In this document: positions 43,798 to 53,440 of the stretch, one piece after another
How positions within the stretch are numbered: position 1 is the stretch's first letter
Layout of the letters: every line of letters starts with the position of its first letter
NCBI RefSeq assembly: GCF_030462585.1
Contig: NZ_JASMRU010000001.1
Span: 108,604-172,603 of the forward strand
Reading direction: 5' to 3'
From: Pseudomonas sp. CAN1
Lineage (GTDB): Bacteria > Pseudomonadota > Gammaproteobacteria > Pseudomonadales > Pseudomonadaceae
Length of the DNA: 64,000 nt
Program-made: the position numbers and the translations under genes
The notes under the pieces: generated by a model
Database searches by the model: none
Told to the model about the DNA's origin: nothing
Seen by the model: only the letters and a program-made list of their open reading frames with translations

Positions 43798-44549
43798 TGC
43801 TGCCGCGCTGCCTGGCCACGCTTGGCCTGCTCATCGCCGCGCTTTGTCCGCTCTACGCGCAGGCGGCCGGCGGCGAGGTCACGCTGTTCAACCTGCACGA
43901 CACGGCGGACGGCCAGGCCTTCAGCGTCAAGCTGCAGATTCTCATCGTCATGACCCTGCTGGGCTTCCTCCCGGCGATGCTCATGCTGATGACCTGCTTC
44001 ACCCGCTTCATCATCGTGCTGGCGATCCTCCGCCAGGCCATCGGCCTGCAGCAGAGCCCGCCGAACAACGTGCTGGTGGGCATCGCCCTGGTGATGACCC
44101 TGCTGGTCATGCGCCCGGTCTGGCAGGACATCTACAGCAACGCCTACCAGCCCTTCGAGGCCGACCAGATCAGCCTGGAAGACGGCCTGGGCCGCGCCAA
44201 GCAGACCCTCAGCCACTTCATGCTCGCGCAGACCAACCGCACCTCGCTGGAAACCATGGTCAGCCTGGCCGGCGAGACAGTGCCGGAGAACCTCGACGAC
44301 CTGGACTTCTCCCTGCTGCTGCCGTCGTTCGTGCTCAGCGAGCTGAAGACCGCGTTCCAGCTGGGCTTCATGATCTTCATCCCGTTCCTGGTGATCGATC
44401 TGGTGGTGGCCAGCGTGCTGATGGCGATGGGCATGATGATGCTCTCGCCGATGATGATCTCGCTGCCGTTCAAGCTGATGATCTTCGTGCTGGTGGACGG
44501 CTGGGCCCTGATGATGGGCACGCTGACCAGCAGCGTGCAGCCTTTCTAG
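43797..44549 (+). CDS. fliP: Flagellar export gate protein FliP (lateral, LfiP)
   Basis: The 250-residue protein has a cleavable signal (LATLGLLIAALCPLYAQAAG) and the FliP signatures (MTCFTRFIIVLAILRQAIGL, then QQSPPNNVLVGIAL and LVIDLVVASVLMAMGMMMLS). FliP forms the core of the export gate with FliQ and FliR. The start is the ATG at 43797 that overlaps the fliN stop. Confidence 0.94.
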   Translation: MLPRCLATLGLLIAALCPLYAQAAGGEVTLFNLHDTADGQAFSVKLQILIVMTLLGFLPAMLMLMTCFTRFIIVLAILRQAIGLQQSPPNNVLVGIALVMTLLVMRPVWQDIYSNAYQPFEADQISLEDGLGRAKQTLSHFMLAQTNRTSLETMVSLAGETVPENLDDLDFSLLLPSFVLSELKTAFQLGFMIFIPFLVIDLVVASVLMAMGMMMLSPMMISLPFKLMIFVLVDGWALMMGTLTSSVQPF

Positions 44550-44559
44550 GAACCCTGCG

Positions 44560-44832
44560 ATGCTCACTCCGGAAAGCGCCGTCGACATCGTCTCCAACGC
44601 CGTGCACATCACCGCGCTGATCGTCTGCGTGCTGATCGTGCCGAGCCTGATCGGCGGCCTGCTGGTGAGCATTTTCCAGGCGGCCACGCAGATCAACGAG
44701 CAGATGCTCAGCTTCCTGCCGCGCCTGCTGATCACCCTCGGCATGCTGGTGTTCGCCGGCCACTGGATACTGCGCACACTCTCGGAGCTGTTCATCGAAT
44801 CGTTCCACCAGGCGGGCCGCCTGGTCGGCTGA
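44560..44832 (+). CDS. fliQ: Flagellar export gate protein FliQ (lateral, LfiQ)
   Basis: The 90-residue protein has two membrane hairpin segments (ITALIVCVLIVPSLIGGLLV and LPRLLITLGMLVFAGHWILR) and the FliQ motif FQAATQINEQ. Its position between fliP and fliR confirms the call. Confidence 0.94.
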   Translation: MLTPESAVDIVSNAVHITALIVCVLIVPSLIGGLLVSIFQAATQINEQMLSFLPRLLITLGMLVFAGHWILRTLSELFIESFHQAGRLVG

Positions 44833-44836
44833 TGCC

Positions 44837-45637
44837 ATGCAGCAAGGCGCATCCATCCTGCAGGCCTTCGACACCCTGCAAACGCTGCAGGCCTGGTGGT
44901 GGCCCTTCTGCCGGATCATGGCGGTGTTCGCTCTGGCGCCGATCTTCAGCCACAAGGCGATCCCCATGCGCCTGCGCATCCTCCTCGGCCTGGCCCTGAC
45001 CGTCGCCCTGGGCGCCGCGCTGCCGCGCCCGCCGGCCATCGATCCGCTGTCCGCGCAGGGCCTGCTGGTGGCGCTGGAGCAGATCGCCTTCGGCCTGATG
45101 CTGGGCCTTGCGCTGATGCTGGTGTTCACCGTGTTCACTCTGGTCGGCGAGGTGATTTCCAGCCAGCTGGGCCTGAGCATGGCGGTGTACAACGACCCCA
45201 TGAACGGCGTGTCGTCGTCCTCGATCTTCTACCAGCTGTACTTCATCCTGCTGGTGTTCCTGTTCCTCTCCCTCGACGGCCACCTGCTGGTGGTGAGCAT
45301 CCTCTACCAGAGCTTCGTCTACTGGCCGGTGGGCAGCGGCCTGCATTACCTGGGGCTGGAATCGGTGGTCGGCAGCCTCGCCTGGGTGCTCTCCGCCGCC
45401 GTGCTGATCACCCTGCCGGTGGTGTTCTGCATGACCCTGGTGCAGTTCTGCTTCGGCCTGCTCAACCGCATCTCCCCAGCGCTGAACCTGTTCTCCCTGG
45501 GCTTTCCCATGGCGATCATCGCGGGTCTTGCGTGCATCTGGTTGACCCTGCCGGACATCCCCGAGAACTACCTGAAGCTCACCCGCCAGCTGCTCGACGC
45601 CATCGGCGTGATCTTCCGCGAGGGGCACCATGGCTGA
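44837..45637 (+). CDS. fliR: Flagellar export gate protein FliR (lateral, LfiR)
   Basis: The 266-residue protein has several membrane segments and FliR blocks such as PFCRIMAVFALAPIFSHKAI and VISSQLGLSMAVYNDPMNGV. It completes the FliPQR gate. The start overlaps no gene (4 bases after fliQ) and its stop overlaps flhB by 8 bases. Confidence 0.93.
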   Translation: MQQGASILQAFDTLQTLQAWWWPFCRIMAVFALAPIFSHKAIPMRLRILLGLALTVALGAALPRPPAIDPLSAQGLLVALEQIAFGLMLGLALMLVFTVFTLVGEVISSQLGLSMAVYNDPMNGVSSSSIFYQLYFILLVFLFLSLDGHLLVVSILYQSFVYWPVGSGLHYLGLESVVGSLAWVLSAAVLITLPVVFCMTLVQFCFGLLNRISPALNLFSLGFPMAIIAGLACIWLTLPDIPENYLKLTRQLLDAIGVIFREGHHG

Positions 45638-46763
45638 ACAGCACAGCGCCCAGGAAAAAACCGAAGAGGCCTCCCAGCAGAAACTGAAAAAGAGCCGCGA
45701 GGATGGCCAGGTCAGCCGCTCCAAGGACCTCTCCACCACCCTCTCGCTGCTGGCCACGCTCATCGCCCTGAAGTTCTGCGTGGAGCATTTCTACGATGGC
45801 ATCCGCCAGGGCTTCGCGCTGTCCTTCATCGACCTCAGGCACAGCGAGATCGGCCTGGACGACCTGCCGCTGGTGCTCGGCCACCATCTGGTGCTGTTCA
45901 TCACCACCCTGCTGCCGCTGCTGGTCACGCCGCTGCTGGTGGTGCTGTTCTCGATGATCCCCGGCGGCTGGATCTTCTCCAGCAAGAACTTCATGCCCAG
46001 GCTGTCCAAGCTCAACCCCATCACCGGGCTCGGACGCATCTTCTCGCTGCAGAACTGGACCGAGCTGGCCAAGTCACTGCTGAAGATCGCCGTGCTGATC
46101 CTCGTCGCCCTCTACCAACTGCACGGCGCCCTGCCCGGCCTGCTGGCACTGCAGCGCAGCAACGTGCACAGCGCCATCGCCGCCGCCTTCGGCACCTTCT
46201 ACGACATCACCCTGGCGCTGCTGGTGGTGTTCATCCTGTTCTCGGTCATCGACATCCCGATCCAGTACTTCTTCTTCAAGAAGAAGCTGCGCATGACCAA
46301 GCAGGAGCGCAAGGAAGAGCACAAGAATCAGGAAGGCCGCCCGGAAGTGAAGGCGCGCATCCGCCAGATGCAGCGCCAGCTGGTGCACCGGCAGATCAGC
46401 AAGAGCATCAAGACCGCCGACGTGGTGATAGTGAACCCGGTGCATTTTGCCGTGGCGCTGCGCTACGACCCGAAGAAGGCCCAGGCGCCCTACGTGGTCG
46501 CCAAGGGCCTGGACGAGACCGCGCTGTACATCCGCAAGCTGGCCAGGGCTCACGAGCTGGAGGTGATCGAGCTGCCGCCACTGGCCCGCGCCATCTACGC
46601 CACCACCCAGGTGAACCAGCAGATTCCCGCGCAGCTGTACAAGGCCGTGGCCCACGTCCTCACCTACATCCTCCAGCTCAAGGCCTGGCGCTCCGGGCGC
46701 CGTGAACGGCCGGAGCTGATACGCAACGTCCCCATTCCCGAAGAACTGCTGAACAGAGTCTGA
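45630..46763 (+). CDS. flhB: Flagellar export switch protein FlhB (lateral, LfhB)
   Basis: The 377-residue protein has the basic cytoplasmic N-terminus (QEKTEEASQQKLKKSREDGQ), four membrane segments, and a cytoplasmic domain with the autocleavage site. This site is NPVH at residues 269-272, where the canonical motif is NPTH at the same numbers. Cleavage after Asn lets the protein change export specificity when the hook is finished. The Asn, Pro and His are kept. It precedes flhA by 3 bases. Confidence 0.94.
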   Translation: MAEQHSAQEKTEEASQQKLKKSREDGQVSRSKDLSTTLSLLATLIALKFCVEHFYDGIRQGFALSFIDLRHSEIGLDDLPLVLGHHLVLFITTLLPLLVTPLLVVLFSMIPGGWIFSSKNFMPRLSKLNPITGLGRIFSLQNWTELAKSLLKIAVLILVALYQLHGALPGLLALQRSNVHSAIAAAFGTFYDITLALLVVFILFSVIDIPIQYFFFKKKLRMTKQERKEEHKNQEGRPEVKARIRQMQRQLVHRQISKSIKTADVVIVNPVHFAVALRYDPKKAQAPYVVAKGLDETALYIRKLARAHELEVIELPPLARAIYATTQVNQQIPAQLYKAVAHVLTYILQLKAWRSGRRERPELIRNVPIPEELLNRV

Positions 46764-46765
46764 CC

Positions 46766-48862
46766 ATGCGCCTACTGCAGTCACTATTGCCGACCTTCCA
46801 GAGCGGCCGCATCGGCATCCCGCTGATCATCCTGTCGATCCTCTCGATGATCATCCTGCCGCTGCCGCCGCTGGTGCTGGACGCCCTGTTCACCTTCAAC
46901 ATCGTGGTGGCGATCCTGGTGCTGCTGGTCAGCGTGTCGTCGAAGAGTCCGCTGGACTTTTCCCTGCTGCCCACGGTGATCCTGGTCACCACGCTGCTGC
47001 GCCTGACACTCAACGTCGCTTCCACCCGCGTGGTGCTGCTCGACGGCCATACCGGCACGGGCGCGGCGGGCAAGGTGATCGAAGCCTTCGGCCACGTGGT
47101 GATCGGCGGCAACTTCATCGTCGGCCTGATCGTCTTCGTGATCCTGATGATCATCAACTTCATGGTCATCACCAAAGGTGGCGAGCGCATCTCCGAGGTG
47201 ACCGCGCGCTTCACCCTGGACGCCCTGCCCGGCAAGCAGATGGCCATCGACGCCGACCTCAACGCCGGCCTGATCGACCAGAACGAGGCCAAGCGCCGCC
47301 GCTCGGAAGTGGCCAAGGAAGCCGATTTCTACGGCGCGATGGACGGTGCCTCGAAGTTCGTCCGTGGCGACGCCATCGCCGGCATCCTGATCCTGCTGAT
47401 CAACCTGTTCGGCGGCCTGGCCATCGGCGTGTTCGTCTACGACCTGCCGGCGGCCCAGGCCTTCCAGCGCTACGCCCTGCTGACCATCGGCGACGGCCTG
47501 GTGGCGCAGATTCCGGCGCTGCTGCTGTCCACCGCGGCGGCGATCATCGTCACGCGGGTCAACGAGTCGGCGGAGATCACCAGCCTGGTGCGCAAGCAGA
47601 TGCTGGCCTCGCCGTCGCTGCTCTACACCGTCACCGGCATCCTCGTGGTACTCGGCCTGGTGCCGGGCATGCCGCACATCGCCTTCTTCGCCTTCGCCGC
47701 GCTGGTGGCTTTCATTGCCTGGCGCCTGTCGCTGGCCGGCCCGCCCATCGAGGCGCAGACGCTGGAGCAGACCCAGGCGCTGACCCAGGCGATGGACCAG
47801 GAGCGCGCGCAGCAACTGGGCTGGGAAGACATCCCGCTGGTGGAGCGCCTGTCGATCTCGCTGGGCTACAAGCTGGTCAGCCTGGTCAACGAAGCCAGCG
47901 GCGCGCCGCTGCCGCAACGGATTCGCGGGGTGCGCCAAACGCTCTCGGAGAGCCTGGGCTTCCTCCTGCCGGAAGTGCAGATTCGCGACAGCCTGCGCCT
48001 GAAGGCCTCGCAGTACGCCATCCACATCAACGGCGAGCGCATCGACGGCGCGGAAATCCACGCCGACCGGCTGATGGCGATTCCCTCGCCGGAACTCTAC
48101 GGCGAGATCGACGGCATTCTCGGCGTCGACCCGGCGTACCGCATGCAGGTGGTGTGGATCCTGCCGGCGGACAAGTCCCGCGCGCTGAACCTGGGCTACC
48201 AGGTGATCGACTGCGCCAGCGTGGTCGCCACGCATCTGAACAAGGTGGTGCGCGAGCACCTGCCGGACATCTTCAAGCACGACGACGTCGAGCACCTGAT
48301 GCAGCGCCTGACCCTGCAGGCGCCCAAGCTGGCCGAGTCACTGAAGGCGCAGCTGACCTACTCGCAGCAGCACCGGGTGTTCCGCCAGTTGCTGCAGGAG
48401 GAAGTTGCGCTGAAGGACATCGTCACCATCGCCAGCGCCCTGCTCGAAGGCAGCGAGACCACCAAGGACCCGGTGCTGCTGGCCTCCGACGTGCGCTACG
48501 CGCTGCGCCGCAGCATTGTTTCGTCGATTGCCGGCGACCGCCCGGAGCTGACCGTGTTCGTCCTGGAGAACGCCCTGGAGAACACCCTGCTCGGTGCCCT
48601 GAGCATCGCCCAGCAGGCCGGCCCGGTGAGCCTGGACAACATCCCGGTGGAACCCAGCCTGCTCAACCAGCTGCAGCACAGCATGCCGGTGGTGAAGGAG
48701 AAGCTGCGCAAGGAAGGCCACCCGCCGATCCTCACCGTGATGCCGCAACTGCGGCCGCTGCTGGCGCGTTACGCACGGGTGTTCAGCCCGGGGCTGCACG
48801 TGCTGTCGCAGAACGAGATTCCGGAGCGGGTGGGGGTGCAGATATTGGGGACGTTGGGGTAG
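46766..48862 (+). CDS. flhA: Flagellar export gate protein FlhA (lateral, LfhA)
   Basis: The 698-residue protein has about eight N-terminal membrane segments (LIILSILSMIILPLPPLVLD ...), the FHIPEP family core (LLRLTLNVASTRVVLLDGH; MVITKGGERISEVTARFTLD; ALPGKQMAIDADLNAGLIDQ) and a large cytoplasmic domain. It recruits export substrates and chaperones. It closes the fliMNPQR-flhBA operon. Confidence 0.96.
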   Translation: MRLLQSLLPTFQSGRIGIPLIILSILSMIILPLPPLVLDALFTFNIVVAILVLLVSVSSKSPLDFSLLPTVILVTTLLRLTLNVASTRVVLLDGHTGTGAAGKVIEAFGHVVIGGNFIVGLIVFVILMIINFMVITKGGERISEVTARFTLDALPGKQMAIDADLNAGLIDQNEAKRRRSEVAKEADFYGAMDGASKFVRGDAIAGILILLINLFGGLAIGVFVYDLPAAQAFQRYALLTIGDGLVAQIPALLLSTAAAIIVTRVNESAEITSLVRKQMLASPSLLYTVTGILVVLGLVPGMPHIAFFAFAALVAFIAWRLSLAGPPIEAQTLEQTQALTQAMDQERAQQLGWEDIPLVERLSISLGYKLVSLVNEASGAPLPQRIRGVRQTLSESLGFLLPEVQIRDSLRLKASQYAIHINGERIDGAEIHADRLMAIPSPELYGEIDGILGVDPAYRMQVVWILPADKSRALNLGYQVIDCASVVATHLNKVVREHLPDIFKHDDVEHLMQRLTLQAPKLAESLKAQLTYSQQHRVFRQLLQEEVALKDIVTIASALLEGSETTKDPVLLASDVRYALRRSIVSSIAGDRPELTVFVLENALENTLLGALSIAQQAGPVSLDNIPVEPSLLNQLQHSMPVVKEKLRKEGHPPILTVMPQLRPLLARYARVFSPGLHVLSQNEIPERVGVQILGTLG

Positions 48863-48897
48863 CCGTCCTTCAGGTGAAAGTCCGGCACGGGGGCTTC

Positions 48898-49034
48898 CCT
48901 CACCCCAGCCCTCTCCCAGAGGGAGAGGGGGCCGTTCGGCGCTCTTCGTTTGTTTCGGAGTCAGCCGGCGAGCGCATGAATGTCAGCCCGCTCAGGACAG
49001 TCCCCTCTCCCCCTGGGAGAGGGTTAGGGTGAGG
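48898..49034. repeat. Long inverted repeat downstream of flhA
   Basis: CCCTCACCCCAGCCCTCTCCC and GGGAGAGGGTTAGGGTGAGGG form arms about 130 bases apart, with an inner CCCTCTCCC-AGA-GGGAGAGGGG hairpin. It may end transcription from both sides (PilZ gene converges). A related short stem occurs at 60458. Confidence 0.7.
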
Positions 49035-49060
49035 GCCAGCCCGAGCACTGGACTACCCCA

Positions 49061-49423
49061 TCACGACAACCGCGCCCTCCCCAACAGACTGCGGTTGAAG
49101 CTCACCGACATCGACGTCACCAGCTCGGTAAACGCCGCGCTCGGCCGGTCCAGCTTGAAGCCCTGCTCGAAGCGGGCGTTCTTGGTGTCCTTCTTCGACC
49201 ACTGGCAGATCGCGGTGATGTCCACCGAGCGGGTGTGGTCCTCGCGCACCGGAATCTCCAGGCGCATGTCGTAGCAGCTGCCCGGCGCCAGCGGCTCTTC
49301 GGTCACCAGGCGCAGGCCGCCCATCGACACGTCGAGCACCTCCCCCATGGCATCGCCACTCAGGCGGTTGGTGACGTTGATCCGGCCGATGTGGCGGAAG
49401 GTCAATCGACGGTGCTTGCGCAT
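49061..49423 (-). CDS. PilZ-domain protein
   Basis: The 120-residue protein is little more than a PilZ domain, with the c-di-GMP-binding elements at the N-terminus (RKHRRLTFR, the RxxxR-type switch) and LDVSMGGLRL (DxSxxG). It would bind cyclic di-GMP and pass that to a partner. It converges on flhA at the end of the flagellar locus, so a role as a brake or assembly control of the lateral motor is plausible but not shown. No YcgR-type second domain is present. Confidence 0.8.
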   Translation of the reverse strand: MRKHRRLTFRHIGRINVTNRLSGDAMGEVLDVSMGGLRLVTEEPLAPGSCYDMRLEIPVREDHTRSVDITAICQWSKKDTKNARFEQGFKLDRPSAAFTELVTSMSVSFNRSLLGRARLS

Positions 49424-49795
49424 GGCGGCCTCTTGTAGGGACGGGCTCTGGGACGGGCGCCTCGGGGAGCGAAGCGCGCGCGCATCCTAGCAGCGCCAGC
49501 GCCTCAAACGGTCTCAAAAGCTATCAAAGGGCCAGTATCTCCCGGTAAATCCGCCGCACCTTCCATCGGCCGGCGCGCTGCTGCAGCCCTGCAGCGGATA
49601 CCCTGCATCCTGCGCTGCGCGATTGCCCGCAGTGCTGCGTTTTTGCACACCCCCCCTTTACGCCACCCCACGGCGCACGGGCGTTCCAGGCTGGCATGCA
49701 ACATGCCTTGGTCTTTGCCAATGCCACCGCCTGCCGCCAGATGCGCGCAACGCCGTGCTGGGAATCTGCCTTGGAGATCTGCCGTGGAGGGAAAA
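49424..49795 (+). promoter_or_regulatory. Upstream region of the PAS sensor gene with a possible sigma-54 promoter
   Basis: A stretch of 372 bases without a gene. At 49692-49707 the bases TGGCATGCAACATGCC have GG-N10-GC spacing, and they also form the dyad GGCATG-CAA-CATGCC, so either a sigma-54 promoter or an operator is possible. GGAGG precedes the ATG at 49796. Confidence 0.4.
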
Positions 49796-50913
49796 ATGGA
49801 CCCACTGAAACTGCTGCTGGACAGGGGCCTGCTGCTGTCCGACAGCCTGACGTCCCAGGGACGCTTCATCGAGGTCTCCGCCGAGCAGACCGACCAGCTC
49901 GGCTACCCGCCCGGCTCGCTGGATGGCCAGGGCGCCGAGCTGATCTACACCGCCGACTCGCTGAACGCACTGATGCAGCTGTTCGCCAGCCCGCCGGCGG
50001 ATGAGCGCGTGCAGGATCTGGAGCTGACCCTGATCCGCCACAACGGCGGCCTGCTGCCGGTGCTCGCCAGCGGCGTACTGCAATGGCGCGACGGCGAGCC
50101 GGCGCGCCTGCACCTGGTGAAGATGCCGCTGGGGCCGATCAGCCGCCGTCTGGGCGAGCTGCAAAGCGCCAACGAGGTGATGAGCCAGATGCTCTTCAGC
50201 GCGCGGGTGGCCTACTGGTGCATCGAGTTCGCCGAGTCGGTGGACGTGCGCGAGACGCCCGACGAGATCGTCCGCCAGGTGTTCGAAAACCGCTCCTACT
50301 GGCGCATGTGCAACCGCGCCATGGCCAACATCTACGAGATGCCCGCCGACGTCGATTTCAGCGAGCAGCCGGTGCGCCTGTACTGGCCGCGCAGCCCGGC
50401 CAACGAAGAGTTCGTGCGGCGCCTGATCGAGGCGGAATTCCACGTCGACGGCGCGCTGTCGGTGGACCGCCGCCACGACGGCTCGCCGGCCTACGTGGAG
50501 AACGACGTACGCGCCAGCATCCACAACGGACGCATGCTGCGCATGTGGGGCAGCCTGCGCGACGTCAGCCAGGAGCTGCGCATGCAGCACGACGCCGAGC
50601 AGCGCATCGAAGCGCTGCGCCGGGTCTTCGACGCGGTGCCCGACGCCGTGCTGGTGATCGACGAGCAGGCCCAGCCGCAATGGCGCAACGCGGCCTTCGA
50701 GCAGACCTTCGGCATCACCCGCGCCGCTGGCCTGGCCTCGACGCTGAACCGCATGCCGCTGCCCGAGCGCACCTGGCAGGTGCTCGATCTGCCGGACCAG
50801 TTCGGCAATTACCAATCCTTCAGCAGCCACTGCTCGCGCATCCTCATCCGTGAGCAGGTGGCCTGGCGCGTCTTCGTGCTGCGCCAGGCGAACAAAGCCA
50901 CGGAGCTGCATCC

Positions 50914-50917
<4 letters not shown>
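49796..50917 (+). CDS. PAS-domain sensor protein of a sigma-54 regulatory pair
   Basis: The 373-residue protein has no DNA-binding, kinase or membrane segment. PAS-like regions are visible at the N-terminus (SDSLTSQGRFIEVSAEQTDQ), around residues 135-255 (VAYWCIEFAESVDVRETPDE, then WRMCNRAMANIYEMP ... GRMLRMWGSLRDVSQ) and at about 280-360 (RVFDAVPDAVLVIDEQAQPQ). GGAGG is 6 bases before the ATG at 49796. It overlaps the following activator gene as ATGA, so the two are made together: probably a ligand-sensing partner for the activator. Its ligand is not evident. Confidence 0.75.
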
Positions 50918-52356
<1,439 letters not shown>

Positions 52357-52379
52357 GCGCTCCCGCAAGATTCACCTGA

Positions 52380-52453
52380 CGTAGGGCGGATAACGCCCCA
52401 AGGCGTTATCCGCCGTGGTGGCGGATAACCCGTTCCGGGTTATGCGCCCTACG
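52380..52453. repeat. REP palindrome (CGTAGGGCGGATAACG family)
   Basis: Nested inverted repeat after the activator gene; CGTAGGGCG ... GCGCCCTACG outer arms. Confidence 0.85.
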
Positions 52454-52486
52454 TTCCGCCTGTCCACGCCGGAATTTCCCGTATCT

Positions 52487-52553
52487 GTAGGAGCGAGCTT
52501 GCTCGCGAACGAGCCCCACTGCGGAGGCGGTTCGCGAGCAAGCTCGCTCCTAC
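52487..52553. repeat. REP palindrome (GTAGGAGCGAGC family)
   Basis: GTAGGAGCGAGCTTGCTCGCG and its complement around a short centre. Confidence 0.85.
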
Positions 52554-52646
52554 GAAAAGCCTCGCGACACGCATCCACGGGACCACCCTGTCACGCGGCT
52601 TTGCCGCGCCCGGCAGAAACGCCCCTGCGACAATCCACCGCTGCAA

Positions 52647-52660
52647 GCCTGCCTACAGGC
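52647..52660. promoter_or_regulatory. Possible activator-binding dyad GCCTG-N4-CAGGC
   Basis: It lies about 70-85 bases before the -24 element of the sigma-54 promoter, a normal enhancer distance for an NtrC-family protein. The bases 52554-52646 show no clear feature. Confidence 0.3.
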
Positions 52661-52731
52661 GTTGTCATTTCTGCTTACACCTGCGTTTCCATATTTTTTA
52701 TTTCCCCTTTAATTTCAACAACTTAACTATT

Positions 52732-52747
52732 TGGCACAGCCTGTGCT
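52732..52747 (+). promoter_or_regulatory. Strong sigma-54 promoter of the N-demethylase operon
   Basis: TGGCACAGCCTGTGCT: TGGCAC, then GC after ten bases from GG, close to consensus. Transcription would start near 52758 and dmmA begins at 52841. Confidence 0.85.
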
Positions 52748-52840
52748 CTGTGTACCTCCGACCCGTGGCCGTGCACGGGTCCTCGAATCGCGCTGGCTTT
52801 CTGACAACAGAGTGCCGGCAGTTCTGGAGGCACAAGAATA

Positions 52841-53440
52841 ATGCTCATCACAGGTATCAAGAGCCGGCCGGTCTACGACCAGTTGCGCCCGCTCGCAGGT
52901 GGTCACCACCACATCATCGCCGGCCAGGGCAGCGGCGGCGCTTCCATGCTCCGTCTGCTCGCCGAGATGCCGCGTACTGCGCCCATCCGCGTGCTGTACG
53001 CCACCGAATCCTTCTCCGGCCAGGATCACCTGGCTGCGCTGCGCGACATCACCGACGTCGAGCTTTCGATCTACCCGAGCAACCGCGCGCTGGTCGATGA
53101 CCTGCACGCGCTGCTGGGCCAGTCGCGCATGGGGACCCGCCTGTACCTGGCCGGCTCCGAGAGCTTCATCGGCACCGCCATGCAGGCCGCCGACGCGATC
53201 AACCTGAACAAGGACGAAGTGCTGCGCGAGCACGCCGGCTCCTTCGTCCGTCGCGTCTGGTGCGTGCATTGCGACGGCTACACCGAAAACGTCACCCAGC
53301 GCGTCTTCGATTGCCCGCACTGCGCCCGCACCCTGGTGGTCCGCGACCACTACTCCCGCCGCCTCGCCGCCTTCCAGGCCGTGAAGGCCGACGCCGAAGT
53401 CCCCGGCGAACTGCCCGATGCCGAGGAGCTCGACACATGA
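52841..53440 (+). CDS. dmmA: Dimethylamine monooxygenase subunit DmmA-like protein
   Basis: The 199-residue protein has an N-terminal Rossmann-like/ferredoxin-reductase-like part (GHHHIIAGQGSGGASMLRLL) and a C-terminal zinc ribbon (VWCVHCDGYTENVTQRVFDC, PHCARTLVVRDHYSRR) with CxxC pairs. This pattern is the DmmA family, the small subunit of the enzyme that oxidises dimethylamine to methylamine and formaldehyde. Its gene starts the operon and overlaps the reductase gene as ATGA. Assignment of the exact substrate is not possible from sequence. Confidence 0.8.
   Translation: MLITGIKSRPVYDQLRPLAGGHHHIIAGQGSGGASMLRLLAEMPRTAPIRVLYATESFSGQDHLAALRDITDVELSIYPSNRALVDDLHALLGQSRMGTRLYLAGSESFIGTAMQAADAINLNKDEVLREHAGSFVRRVWCVHCDGYTENVTQRVFDCPHCARTLVVRDHYSRRLAAFQAVKADAEVPGELPDAEELDT

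Noticed and set aside
7289-49423. Reading this as the ordinary polar flagellar cluster
   Set aside because: fleQ/fleSR, flhF, fleN and che genes are absent and lateral-type genes lafW, lafK, lafS and lafTU are present.
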